Shown here: positions 36,636 through 45,554 of the stretch, piece by piece | Position numbering within the stretch: the first letter of the stretch is position 1 | Layout: each line of letters starts with the position of its first letter | Assembly: GCA_002256245.1 (NCBI GenBank) | Contig: NKIU01000001.1 | Coordinates: 982,232-1,046,231, forward strand | Length of the DNA stretch: 64,000 nucleotides | Source: Pseudorhodobacter sp. PARRP1 | GTDB lineage: Bacteria > Pseudomonadota > Alphaproteobacteria > Rhodobacterales > Rhodobacteraceae | Reading direction: 5' to 3' | The notes under the pieces: model-generated | Told to the model about the DNA's origin: nothing | What the model saw: the letters and a program-made list of their open reading frames with translations, nothing else | Databases searched by the model: none | Program-made: the position numbers and the translations under genes

Positions 36636-37832
36636 TCAGACCGCTTGCAGCGCGATGGCGATGCCTTGGCCGACGCCGATGCACATGGTGGCCAAGGCGC
36701 GCTGACCCGGTTGCAGTTGTAGCGCTGCCGTCCCGGTGATCCGCGCGCCGGTCATGCCCAGCGGATGGCCCAGCGCGATGGCGCCGCCGTTGGGGTTCAC
36801 GCGGGGGTCGTCGTCAGCGATGCCAAGGGCGCGCAGGGTGGCGAGGCCTTGGCTGGCGAAGGCCTCGTTCAACTCGATCACGGCGAAATCGGCTTGGGTC
36901 AGGTTCAGGCGGGCCATCAGTTTCTGGCTGGCGGGGATCGGGCCAAGCCCCATGACGCGGGGGGCAACGCCTGCGGTGGCCCCGCCCAAGATGCGGGCGA
37001 TGGGGGTGAGGCCGTGCTTTTTTGCGGCATCAGCCGAGGCGATGATCAGGGCGGTGGCCCCATCATTGACGCCGCTGGCGTTGCCTGCGGTGACAGAGCC
37101 ATTCTTGCGGAACGGGGTGCTGAGTTTGGCCAGCGCCTCGATGGTGGTGGCGCGGGGGTGTTCGTCTTGGCTGATCAGCAGCGGATCGCCCTTGCGTTGC
37201 GGGATGCTGACCGGGGTGATTTCTTGGCCAAGCCGGCCATTGGTTTGGGCGGCGCTGGCGCGGGCCTGAGAGCGCAAAGCGAAAGCGTCTTGGTCGGCGC
37301 GGGAAATGCCGCAGTCTTCGGCGACGTTTTCGGCGGTTTCGGGCATGGAATCGGTGCCGTATTGCGCCTGCATCAAGGGGTTGATGAAGCGCCAGCCGAT
37401 GGTGGTGTCATGGATTTCAGCCGCGCGCGAAAACGCGGTTTCCGCCTTGGGCATCACGAAGGGCGCGCGCGACATCGACTCGACGCCGCCTGCGATGATC
37501 AGATCAGCCTCACCCGCTTTGATCTGACGGGCGGCGAGCAGGATTGCGTCCATCCCCGACCCACACAGGCGGTTGATCGTGGTGCCGCTGACCTCAACAG
37601 GCAGGCCTGCCAGCAGCACGGCCATACGGGCGACGTTGCGGTTATCCTCGCCCGCCTGATTGGCGCAGCCCATCACCACATCATCCACCGCCGCCCAATC
37701 GACGCCCGGATTGCGGGCGATCAGCGCGCGCAGGGGGATCGCCGCCAGATCATCGGGGCGGACGGATGAAAGGCTGCCACCAAAGCGGCCAATCGGGGTG
37801 CGGATATAGTCGCAGATATAGACCTCGGTCAT
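36636..37832 (-). CDS. pcaF: 3-oxoadipyl-CoA/3-oxo-5,6-dehydrosuberyl-CoA thiolase
   Basis: A 398-400 residue thiolase of the PcaF/PaaJ group. The acyl-enzyme Cys is in NRLCGSGMDAI, the His in GGAIALGHPLGMTGAR, and the second Cys in CIGVGQGIAI. It starts MTEVYICDYIRTPIGRFGG, the typical PcaF/PaaJ beginning. It splits 3-oxoadipyl-CoA into acetyl-CoA and succinyl-CoA, the last step of protocatechuate or phenylacetate breakdown. No other pca or paa genes are adjacent, so the exact pathway is open. The start is the ATG that gives standard family length. Confidence 0.9.
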   Translation of the reverse strand: MTEVYICDYIRTPIGRFGGSLSSVRPDDLAAIPLRALIARNPGVDWAAVDDVVMGCANQAGEDNRNVARMAVLLAGLPVEVSGTTINRLCGSGMDAILLAARQIKAGEADLIIAGGVESMSRAPFVMPKAETAFSRAAEIHDTTIGWRFINPLMQAQYGTDSMPETAENVAEDCGISRADQDAFALRSQARASAAQTNGRLGQEITPVSIPQRKGDPLLISQDEHPRATTIEALAKLSTPFRKNGSVTAGNASGVNDGATALIIASADAAKKHGLTPIARILGGATAGVAPRVMGLGPIPASQKLMARLNLTQADFAVIELNEAFASQGLATLRALGIADDDPRVNPNGGAIALGHPLGMTGARITGTAALQLQPGQRALATMCIGVGQGIAIALQAV

Positions 37833-38019
37833 GGCAGGCTCCGGTGCGGAAATTACTTTGAGCATAAAATATCTCGCAGAAATGTCGAGCCTTACCTGCG
37901 CTGCTGCCAGCGGCCTTGCGCGGTGTGGGGGCTTTCGATACGCTTGCCCCTATTGGATTTCTTTACCTGTTGCCGTCTTGATACCCGCCAGACCGCGCCC
38001 CGCGATTCAGGAGCTTTTG

Positions 38020-39153
38020 ATGACTGGCCTATTTCATTTCGTGACACGCCTGCGGGTCTGGCTGGCCCTGATCATGCTGTGCGCGCCGATGCCGCTGGCC
38101 GCGCAAGACGCCAGTTTTGCCCCCGGATGGCAGATTGATGCACAAAGCTCGCAGTTGCGGTTTCAATCGGTGAAGAACGTCACCAAGGTTGAATCCAGCA
38201 CCTTTGCCGCGTTTTCGGGTGCGCTGGATGCCGATGGCACGCTGTCGTTGCATGTGTTTCTCGACTCGGTCGATACCAAGATCGACCTGCGCAATGTGCG
38301 GATGCGGTTCTTGCTGTTTGAAACCTTCCGCTTCCCCGAGGCGGTGATCACCGCCAAGATCAACCCCGCCGATCTGGCGGATTTGCCGACGCTGCGGCGC
38401 AAAACCGTGCATCTGACCTATACGCTGGACCTGCACGGTGTGCAGAAACAGCTTGAGACGGACGTTGCCGTCACCATGGTGGATGATGCGACGGTTGTGG
38501 TGTCGTCCACCGTGCCGGTGGTGATTGCCACCGATGATTTTGGTCTGTCGGACGGCGTGCAAAAGCTGCAAGAGGCGGCGAATGTGGTGATTATCCCTTC
38601 GGGCACCATCAGCTTTGATCTGACGTTGAAGCGCAACGGCGGCGCGGCCCCGGCTGCCCCGGCGACGGAGGCCCCTGCCGCAGAAGCCCCGGTTGCCGAG
38701 GCCCCGGTTGCTGAAGCCACGGCTGGCACCGCCGCCCAGCAAACCCCGGCGGTGACGGCGCTGGAGCCGACCGGCGATCTGGATCTGGCGGCCTGCAAGG
38801 GGCGGTTTGAAATTCTGTCACGCAGCGGCAATATCAACTTCCATTCCGGCTCTGCCCGCCTGCAACCCGACAGTTCGGCGCTGCTCGATAGTGTGGCTGA
38901 TATCATCGGGCGCTGCCCCGGCCTGAATATCGAGGTTTCGGGCCACACCGATGGCGATGGCTCGCCCAGCGCCAACCAATATCTGTCACAGCAGCGCGCC
39001 AAGGCGGTTGTGCGCTATCTGGTGAAAAAGGGCCTTGGCGCTGACCGCTTTACCGCCACCGGCTATGGCGAGGACAAGCCACTGTTCGCCAATGACACGC
39101 CCGAGCATAAATCTCGCAACCGCCGCATCGAGTTTGCGCTGGTGCAGCCGTAA
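38020..39153 (+). CDS. Exported YceI-like / OmpA C-terminal fusion protein
   Basis: A 377-residue protein with a signal peptide (LWLALIMLCAPMPLAAQ-like, residues ~10-29). Residues ~35-200 form a YceI-like lipocalin fold (PGWQIDAQSSQLRFQSVKN, SSTFAAFSGALDADG). An Ala/Pro/Glu-rich linker (repeats of EAPVAEAP) spans ~205-245. The last ~110 residues are an OmpA-type peptidoglycan-binding domain (SGHTDGDGSPSANQYLSQQR, SRNRRIEFALV). It likely binds a lipid or isoprenoid while held at the cell wall. It has CAGGAG before the ATG and is first in a tight three-gene operon with a CxxCH protein and a kinase. Confidence 0.87.
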   Translation: MTGLFHFVTRLRVWLALIMLCAPMPLAAQDASFAPGWQIDAQSSQLRFQSVKNVTKVESSTFAAFSGALDADGTLSLHVFLDSVDTKIDLRNVRMRFLLFETFRFPEAVITAKINPADLADLPTLRRKTVHLTYTLDLHGVQKQLETDVAVTMVDDATVVVSSTVPVVIATDDFGLSDGVQKLQEAANVVIIPSGTISFDLTLKRNGGAAPAAPATEAPAAEAPVAEAPVAEATAGTAAQQTPAVTALEPTGDLDLAACKGRFEILSRSGNINFHSGSARLQPDSSALLDSVADIIGRCPGLNIEVSGHTDGDGSPSANQYLSQQRAKAVVRYLVKKGLGADRFTATGYGEDKPLFANDTPEHKSRNRRIEFALVQP

Positions 39154-39861
39154 ATGCAGCGGATGCGGTGGATATGCGGCTGGATGCTGGCGCTGGGTTT
39201 GGGTGTTGCATCGGTGCAGGCGCAGACGGGTGACGATGCCGCATGGCAGGCCGCACGCCAGACGCAAGACATCGGCTTGCTGCAAGATTTTGTGAAAGAC
39301 CACCCGCAAAGCCCGCATCTGACCGAGGCGCAGGGCCTGCTGGCGCAAAATCTTGCGCTGGCGCGGGGGCTTGGTTTGATGCCGGTCGAGGCGGTTGTCG
39401 ATTATACGGTGCAGCGCGATATGATCTTGGCGGCAAAAGCCTCGCAGTCGGCGGCAGAGTATCAGGCCTATCTGGCGGCCTATCCGCAGGGGCTGTTCGC
39501 CACGCAGGCGAAAAGCGCGTTGGCGCTGATCGCGCTTGCGCCGCCAGCGGCCGCGCTCAGCGATTTGGCGGGGCTGACGTTTACCACACCGTTCCCGTCT
39601 GGCGAGCATGTGCAGGGCAAGTCGATTGCGCAACTGATCGCCACGGCAACTCCGCAGTTTGCCCCGATTGAGGGCCTGCCGGATGAGGCCTGGCAGGGCA
39701 AATCCTGCGCCAACTGCCATGCCTGGAACGAAGCCAGCCTCTGTGATCAGGCGAAAACCTATACCAAGCCCGAAGCCGCCGAGAATTTGGCCAAGCCGCA
39801 TCCGCTGGGTGAAACCTTCAAGATCGGGTTGAAGGAATGGGCTTTGGGCGGGTGCAAGTAG
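39154..39861 (+). CDS. Exported protein with single CxxCH haem-binding motif, unknown function
   Basis: A 235-residue protein with a signal peptide (MRWICGWMLALGLGVASVQA). The middle (residues ~25-135) has repeated short helices like TPR/Sel1 linkers (DIGLLQDFVKDHPQSPHL, YQAYLAAYPQGLFATQAK). The C-terminal part has GKSCANCHAWNEASLC, a CxxCH c-type haem site (around residue 187). It may be a small cytochrome or a haem/metal-binding partner. Start follows the previous stop with no gap, and its stop joins the kinase start, so all three are co-translated. No known family is certain. Confidence 0.75.
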   Translation: MQRMRWICGWMLALGLGVASVQAQTGDDAAWQAARQTQDIGLLQDFVKDHPQSPHLTEAQGLLAQNLALARGLGLMPVEAVVDYTVQRDMILAAKASQSAAEYQAYLAAYPQGLFATQAKSALALIALAPPAAALSDLAGLTFTTPFPSGEHVQGKSIAQLIATATPQFAPIEGLPDEAWQGKSCANCHAWNEASLCDQAKTYTKPEAAENLAKPHPLGETFKIGLKEWALGGCK

Positions 39862-41727
39862 ATGAGCGAGACGCCACACACTCCGGAACGCGCCACCACC
39901 GTCTCAGGCGGCACGCGGATTATTGGCACCTATGAGATCGACACGCTGATCAGCGCGGGCGGCATGGGTGAGGTTTATCGCGGCCACAACATCCACAACG
40001 GCGAGCCGGTGGCGATCAAGATCGTGCTGCCCGCACTGGCGCATGACCCCAAGATCGTGGCGCTGTTCCAGAAGGAAAGCACCACGCTGTCGCGGCTTAG
40101 CCATGAAGCGATTGTGCGCTATCACGTCTTTACCAATGATCCGGGCATCGGGCGGCCTTGTCTGGTGATGGAGTTTGTGTCCGGCACCCCGATGTCAGAG
40201 CGTATCGCCGCTGGCCCGATGCCGCTGGATCAGGTCAAGGTGATGCTGCGCCGCGTTGCCTCGGGGCTGGACAAGGCCCACCGCGCGGGGGTGATCCACC
40301 GCGATATGTCGCCCGACAACATCATTCTGGAAGACGGCATGGTGGAGCACGCCAAGCTGATCGACTTCGGCATCGCCAAATCCTCGGCCTTGGGGGCGGG
40401 CACGCTGTTGCAGGGCCAGTTCGCCGGCAAGTTCAACTGGGTCGCACCCGAGCAGTTGGGGGCGTTCGGCGGCCAGATTGATGCGCGGTCGGATATCTAT
40501 TCGCTGGGGCTGGTGGCGGCGGCGGCCAGCAAGGGTGCGGTGCTGGCGATGGGAGAGTCCATCGTCGATGCCGTCGGCAAGCGCGGGGCGGTGCCGGATC
40601 TGACCGGCGTTGACCCCGCTTTGGTGCCGTTGCTGGCGTGGATGCTGGCGCCCGACCCCGCAGCGCGGCCTGAAAGCATGGCGGCGGTGATTGCGGCGCT
40701 GGACAATCCGGCACTGGTGCCCAGCGCTGCGCCTGATCCGAACCGCACGGTGATCAGCAGCGCCCTTGCCGCGCAGCCGCAAGACGCAAGCCCATTCGGC
40801 AGCCCATTCGGCGGCACGGCCCCCGCTGCGCCCCCACCGGTAGCTGCCGCTGCGGCTGGCAAGACATCACTGGTGCTGCCCGCCGCCATTGCGGTGATGC
40901 TGGCCACCAGCGCCGTTGCGTATTTTTCTGGCGCGTTTACCGCGGCCCCGGTGGTCGCGCCCAATCCCGCGCCTGTGGCCGAAGCGGCCCCCAAACCCGA
41001 GCCCGCAAACCCCGAACCCCCAAAGCCCGAACCCGCAGCCGCCAAGCCTGCGGTTGTATCGGCACAGGCGCTGGCGGCGCTGCTGGCGCAGGCGCAGGAT
41101 TGCGGCCCGCTTGACCTGATCAACCCGCCCGCTGCGGGCTATGCCGCCACCGATCCGGTGCATATCAGCGGCGCGATTGCCGCCGAGGCCACCGAAGCCG
41201 CGCTGAAGGCGGCAGTTGCGCCGACGCTTGGCAGCCGCCCGCTTCAGCTTCAGCTTGACCGGCTGAACCCGGCGATCTGCACCCTGCGCAATGCGCTTCC
41301 GGTGCTGCCCGCAGGTCAGGTTGCAATCGGGCTGGGCTATGGCGACCGGGCCGGTGTGAACCCCGATGGGCGCTATGGCGTGGGGGATAATCCCGTGATC
41401 GACCTGACCCTGCCCGCCGCAGCCGGCTATCTTTCGGTCGCGCTGGTGGATGGTTCGGGGCAGGTGCTGCATCTGGTGCAACGCCAGCAGCCCGCTGATC
41501 CCGGCAGCCTGCGCGCAGCCTTTCCGCTGGCCGAGGCTGGGCCGGATCGGCAGGCGGTGGTGGTGAACCCGGCGGCATTTGGGCCGGTGCAGCTTGTCGT
41601 GCTGCAAACCCGAACCGCATTGGCCCCTGCCCCGCGGATCGAGCCTGTCGCAGCCTTTGCCGACCGGGTGAAGGCCGCCGATCCGATCGGTTTGGATCAA
41701 CGCACGCTGACCCTGACCGCGCCCTGA
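39862..41727 (+). CDS. Membrane-anchored Ser/Thr protein kinase
   Basis: A 621-residue Hanks-type kinase. The kinase domain spans ~22-282, with the glycine loop ISAGGMGEVYRG, catalytic Lys53 (VAIKIV), catalytic loop HRDMSPDN (146-153) and DFG at 168-170, then WVAPEQLG. The usual lysine of HRDLKPxN is Ser here. A Pro/Ala linker leads to one membrane helix (~335-358), then a Pro-rich stretch and a ~200-residue extracytoplasmic domain of unknown type. It probably senses an envelope signal and phosphorylates cytoplasmic targets. It is the third gene of the YceI-OmpA operon. No PP2C phosphatase gene is adjacent. Confidence 0.92.
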   Translation: MSETPHTPERATTVSGGTRIIGTYEIDTLISAGGMGEVYRGHNIHNGEPVAIKIVLPALAHDPKIVALFQKESTTLSRLSHEAIVRYHVFTNDPGIGRPCLVMEFVSGTPMSERIAAGPMPLDQVKVMLRRVASGLDKAHRAGVIHRDMSPDNIILEDGMVEHAKLIDFGIAKSSALGAGTLLQGQFAGKFNWVAPEQLGAFGGQIDARSDIYSLGLVAAAASKGAVLAMGESIVDAVGKRGAVPDLTGVDPALVPLLAWMLAPDPAARPESMAAVIAALDNPALVPSAAPDPNRTVISSALAAQPQDASPFGSPFGGTAPAAPPPVAAAAAGKTSLVLPAAIAVMLATSAVAYFSGAFTAAPVVAPNPAPVAEAAPKPEPANPEPPKPEPAAAKPAVVSAQALAALLAQAQDCGPLDLINPPAAGYAATDPVHISGAIAAEATEAALKAAVAPTLGSRPLQLQLDRLNPAICTLRNALPVLPAGQVAIGLGYGDRAGVNPDGRYGVGDNPVIDLTLPAAAGYLSVALVDGSGQVLHLVQRQQPADPGSLRAAFPLAEAGPDRQAVVVNPAAFGPVQLVVLQTRTALAPAPRIEPVAAFADRVKAADPIGLDQRTLTLTAP

Positions 41728-42091
41728 CACCACCGCCTGATCGGTGCGGCAGCAGGGGTGGCCCACACCGCTGCGAATCACACAAAATCGCTGCAACCCT
41801 GCGTTGCAAGTTGTCGTTTTACAACAACCGGCCTTGCTGGCCGTTAACCATTTGCCCCCGCGCCGCAGCGTCCGATTGCGACCAATCCGCGGCAAAGGCC
41901 GGTTTCTCAACGGCTTTCGCCGCAATGTCGCCGTTTAGCCCGGCTGGGCGACCCAACCTCGCCCCATCCGTGCCACGAAATCCGGACAAACGTTAACACA
42001 CCGCCGCACGACTTTTACCAAGTCATCGCGGCAAACGACCAACGCCAATAACCCGCCCGGCCCTAAGCCCGGCCAAAAAAGGATCGACCCT
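41728..42091. other. Gene-free 364-base leader before the pilus operon
   Basis: No gene is supported. It holds an inverted repeat GTTGT-N6-ACAAC (near 41811-41826), a hairpin CGGCC-TTGCT-GGCCG (41829-41843) and, touching it, TTAACCAT (41844-41851), which resembles a CtrA half site. A second GTTAAC lies at 41992-41997. These may form the promoter and control region of the pilus genes. A ribosome site AAAAAAGGA precedes the first pilus ATG. Confidence 0.5.
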
Positions 42092-42580
42092 ATGAACCGC
42101 TTACAGTGCCTTAGCCTTGTTGCCTTTGTGGCCAGTGCGCCCGTCGCCCTGCATGCCGCCGAAGTCGCCAGCACCAATCTGTCTGTCACCGCCACCGTGC
42201 TGGACAGCTGCGTCGTCACCGCCCCGACCGGGCTGGTTTTTGCCAGCGTCAATGCCGGTGCGGCCACCAACCAAAGCGTGCAAGGCTCCGTCGCCGTGGT
42301 CTGCACCGCGGCAAAATCAAGCGTTTCGGTCAAGATGGAAGGCGGCGACAACGCGGCCATGGGCAAGCGCTATATGAAGAACACCAGCAACGACCTGCTG
42401 CCCTATGTGATCACCTCGGATGCGGCCCACACCTCGGCTGTTGCAATCGACGGCGCGCTTTACACCGGGCCGTTGAATGCCGTGTCGCCAAACGTGTTCC
42501 CGGTTTACGGCCAGGTGCCCGCAGGCAGCTACGCCGCCGGAGTTTACACCGACACCGTGCGCGTGACGCTGAACTACTGA
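42092..42580 (+). CDS. Spore coat U-domain (SCPU) pilus subunit, major
   Basis: A 162-residue exported protein with signal peptide (LQCLSLVAFVASAPVALHA). The mature part is a single SCPU/archaic pilin domain with two cysteines (DSCVV and VVCTA) likely forming a disulfide, and the C-terminal VYGQVPAGSYAAGVYTDTVR strand, the family hallmark. It would be polymerised by donor-strand exchange into the pilus shaft. It is first in the operon, 56 bases before the chaperone. Resembles CsuA/B-type subunits by pattern. Confidence 0.9.
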   Translation: MNRLQCLSLVAFVASAPVALHAAEVASTNLSVTATVLDSCVVTAPTGLVFASVNAGAATNQSVQGSVAVVCTAAKSSVSVKMEGGDNAAMGKRYMKNTSNDLLPYVITSDAAHTSAVAIDGALYTGPLNAVSPNVFPVYGQVPAGSYAAGVYTDTVRVTLNY

Positions 42581-42636
42581 TCCGCAACGCCGGACCGGTC
42601 TGCCATCACAACAACAATCAAACCGAGGTCAAAAAC

Positions 42637-43068
42637 ATGTCGAGCATATTCTCCCTTCGCCCCGTGATCGCAGCGCTGATGCTGGCGCTGCCGTCGACGG
42701 CTTTTGCGGACAGTCTGGCGGTATCGCCGACCCGGCTGACCGTGCCCGCCCCGGCGCAGGCCACCACCATGACGATCAAGGCCGAAGGCAAGGGTCAGGC
42801 TGTGGTGCAAATCCGCGTGATGGCGTGGAAAAAAGGCAGCGATCCCAGCGACCTGAAGGCCACCAAAATGGTGCAGGTCAGCCCTCCGGCGGCCAAATTG
42901 GGCAACCGTCAGGAACTGACCCTGCGCATCGTGCGAACCTCGAACAAGGCTGTGCGCGGCACCGAGTGCTACCGCGTGCTGATCGACCGGCTGCCGGCGA
43001 AAAGCAAAGACCCGCAGGCGGTCAAATTGCAGATCCGCCAGTCGGTTCCGCTTTGCTTTGAATCCTGA
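42637..43068 (+). CDS. Pilus periplasmic chaperone, N-terminal domain only
   Basis: A 143-residue exported protein with signal peptide (PVIAALMLALPSTAFA). The mature ~120 residues match the first immunoglobulin-like domain of PapD/CsuC chaperones: LAVSPTRLTVPAPAQATTM at the start and ECYRVLIDRLPAKS in the F strand region, then a last strand. Usual chaperones are about 230-270 residues with a second domain; that domain is absent and there is no frameshift, since the stop is followed by a normal gap and the usher gene. It should bind subunits in the periplasm and deliver them to the usher. Confidence 0.85.
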   Translation: MSSIFSLRPVIAALMLALPSTAFADSLAVSPTRLTVPAPAQATTMTIKAEGKGQAVVQIRVMAWKKGSDPSDLKATKMVQVSPPAAKLGNRQELTLRIVRTSNKAVRGTECYRVLIDRLPAKSKDPQAVKLQIRQSVPLCFES

Positions 43069-43151
43069 CCCTTCAGGCCAAACGCGATCTTTCGGGGTCG
43101 CCGGGGAAGGGCTGTCATGGCCCGCCCCAATTGCAGGGAACGGGGGTTCAG

Positions 43152-45554
43152 ATGCACAAGATCAGTTTGGCTTGCGTGGCGACGGTGCTGGCTTTGGCAC
43201 CCGTGACCTGTGCGCAGGCGCAGGATACAGACGGCACTGGCCTGAATGTCTCGGCCGATCTGACGCAGACCGATGACCAGCGCGTGCCGCTGTATCTGGA
43301 GGTTTCGCTGAACGGCAAGCCCACCAATCTGGTGGCAGAATTCGCGCTGGACCCGGCCAGTGGCCGGATGTTTTCGCCGAAATCCGAATTGGTGCAGATC
43401 GGGCTGGCGGCAAAATCGCTGGGCGCAGGTATGGTGGATTTGCACAGCATTCCCGGCCTGCGCTTTGCCTATGACGAGCCGGGCCAGAAGATCGACATTC
43501 AGGTGCCTGTGGCCGCGATGCGCACCGAAGTGGTGTCCGCCATGCCCGAAGCCGAACAGCTTGACCCCGAGCGCAGCTATGGCGCGGTGCTGAACTACAG
43601 CCTTGATGCTGGTGTGCAAAAGCAGGCCTATGCCTCGGACATCGTCACCACGGCGGCCAGCTTTGACGGCTGGATCTTTGCGCCCTTTGGCGTGTTGCGC
43701 AGCTCTGGCGTGGTGCGCGATCTGGTCGATGACAGCACGGGCCGTGCGGCGCTGCGGCTGGAGACGACCTATCAGTTTTCCAGCCCCAAGCGGCGGCTGA
43801 CGCTGGCGGTGGGCGATGTGCAAAGCTCGTCACTGGCATGGTCGCGATCTGTCCGCATGGCGGGTGTGCAGTTGCGCCGCGATTTCGGCCTGCGCAGCGA
43901 TCTGATCACCCAGCAGCTTTTGTCATTCAACGGCGCGGCGGCAGTCCCGTCCAGCGTTGATGTGTTTATCGACAACAACCGCGCCTACAGCACTGGCCGC
44001 GATGCAGGGCCTTTCCGGCTAGAGGATTTGCCGGTGCGCGCAGGGGCTGGCGAAGCACTGATCGTCGTCACCGATGCCAACGGGCGGCGCACCACCAAGG
44101 CGGTGTCGTTCTACGTCTCGCGCAAACTGCTGAAAAAGGGCCTGCTCGATTTCTCGATCGAGGCGGGCCGGGCGCGCGAAGGTTACGGGATTGAAAGCAA
44201 CGACTATGGCCGCGATGGCTTTGCCTCGGGCAGCCTGCGCTACGGTCTGACCGAGCGCGTCACGCTTGAAGCGCAGGTGCAGGCGAAATCTGATCTGACG
44301 CTGGCGGGTGTGGGCTTGACCACAGTGCCGTTTGATCTGGCCGAGGTCAGTCTGGCCGGCGGGATCAGCGACTATGCCGGCCAGTCCGCCAGCTTTGCCT
44401 ATGGCGCGGTGCAGACCCAGATCGGCGCGGTCGAGATCAGCGGCTCGGTGCGCTGGGCGCAAAAGGGGTTTGCCGATCTCGCCTATGCCACCGGCGTCGA
44501 TTATCTTGGCCAGTCCGAAATCGAGGACACCGCCTCGCTGCTTCAGGTGCCAACCGTGCAAACCGCGCTCAGCCTGTCGGTGCCGCTGACTGGCAACGGC
44601 AGTTTTGGCATAGGGTATGTCAGCTCGACCCGCAGCAGCGCGCGTGACGAAGTGCTGACCGCATCCTATGGCCGCGATCTGGGCTTTCTGGACGGCTCTA
44701 TGTCGATCTACGGCGCGCATGATCTGCAAAACGGCGATACCCGCGCGGCGGTGGGGGTGTCGATGCCGCTGGGCAAGCGCAAATCGCTGCGGGCGACAAC
44801 CTCGGTTGATCCGAGCGGCAACGCGCTGGGCGGGATCTATGTGGCGCGGGCAATGTCTGATCGTCAGGGCGACTATGGCTATGCCGCCGAGCTACAGCGC
44901 GACGCGGGCGGCGCGATCCGCTTCAGCGGCCGTGGCGATTATCTGGGCCGCTACGGCCAGCTTGGGCTTGAACTGCGCACCGGCGATGGTGCCACCGGCC
45001 TGCGCGCGCAGATGGATGGCGCGGTGGCCATGGCGGGCGGCGCGGTGGCGTTCGGAAACCGGGTGAGCGACAGCTTTGCAATCGTGGATGTCGGGGCGGC
45101 GGGGGTGCCGGTCTCGGTGCACAACCGCGCCGTGGCGCTGACCGGACGCGGCGGCAAGGCTTTGGTGACCGGCCTGCAGTCCAACCACCGCAACCGCGTC
45201 TCGGTCGATCTTGACGACCTGCCCGCCGATCTGGCGCTGGATGCGTCGGGCATGGATGTGGTGCCCGGCATCGGCTCGGGCGTTCGGGTGAAGTTTCGCG
45301 GCGACACCGACGACAGCGCGGTGATCGTGCTGACAACAGCCAACGGCACCCCGCTGGAAGCCGGGTCGGTCGCCACGCTGAACGGCGGCAGCGACGAGGC
45401 CTACGTCGGCTTTGGCGGCGAGACGCTGGTGCAGGGGTTGCGGCGCAACAACCGGCTGATCGTGCAATCGGACAGCACAACCTGCACCGCCACCTTCACC
45501 TTTGCCCCCCGCGCAGGCGGCCTGCAAACCATTGACGGAGTGCACTGCCAATGA
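43152..45554 (+). CDS. Fimbrial outer-membrane usher
   Basis: An 800-residue outer-membrane usher of the PapC/CsuD type. A signal peptide (ISLACVATVLALAPVTCAQA) is followed by an N-terminal chaperone-binding domain, a 24-strand barrel with a plug (residues ~240-330, ending near YVSRKLLKKG), and C-terminal domains with a final pair of cysteines in TTCTATFTFAP and DGVHCQ. It secretes and orders the pilins. The start ATG at 43152 gives the signal peptide; a GTG/ATG seven codons earlier is possible. The stop overlaps the tip-subunit start by four bases. Confidence 0.93.
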   Translation: MHKISLACVATVLALAPVTCAQAQDTDGTGLNVSADLTQTDDQRVPLYLEVSLNGKPTNLVAEFALDPASGRMFSPKSELVQIGLAAKSLGAGMVDLHSIPGLRFAYDEPGQKIDIQVPVAAMRTEVVSAMPEAEQLDPERSYGAVLNYSLDAGVQKQAYASDIVTTAASFDGWIFAPFGVLRSSGVVRDLVDDSTGRAALRLETTYQFSSPKRRLTLAVGDVQSSSLAWSRSVRMAGVQLRRDFGLRSDLITQQLLSFNGAAAVPSSVDVFIDNNRAYSTGRDAGPFRLEDLPVRAGAGEALIVVTDANGRRTTKAVSFYVSRKLLKKGLLDFSIEAGRAREGYGIESNDYGRDGFASGSLRYGLTERVTLEAQVQAKSDLTLAGVGLTTVPFDLAEVSLAGGISDYAGQSASFAYGAVQTQIGAVEISGSVRWAQKGFADLAYATGVDYLGQSEIEDTASLLQVPTVQTALSLSVPLTGNGSFGIGYVSSTRSSARDEVLTASYGRDLGFLDGSMSIYGAHDLQNGDTRAAVGVSMPLGKRKSLRATTSVDPSGNALGGIYVARAMSDRQGDYGYAAELQRDAGGAIRFSGRGDYLGRYGQLGLELRTGDGATGLRAQMDGAVAMAGGAVAFGNRVSDSFAIVDVGAAGVPVSVHNRAVALTGRGGKALVTGLQSNHRNRVSVDLDDLPADLALDASGMDVVPGIGSGVRVKFRGDTDDSAVIVLTTANGTPLEAGSVATLNGGSDEAYVGFGGETLVQGLRRNNRLIVQSDSTTCTATFTFAPRAGGLQTIDGVHCQ

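Noticed and set aside
41844-41851. TTAACCAT as a CtrA binding site before the pilus operon.
   Set aside because: Only one half-site-like octamer is present and no proven spacing to a promoter. Kept as a note in the leader entry, not as a called site.
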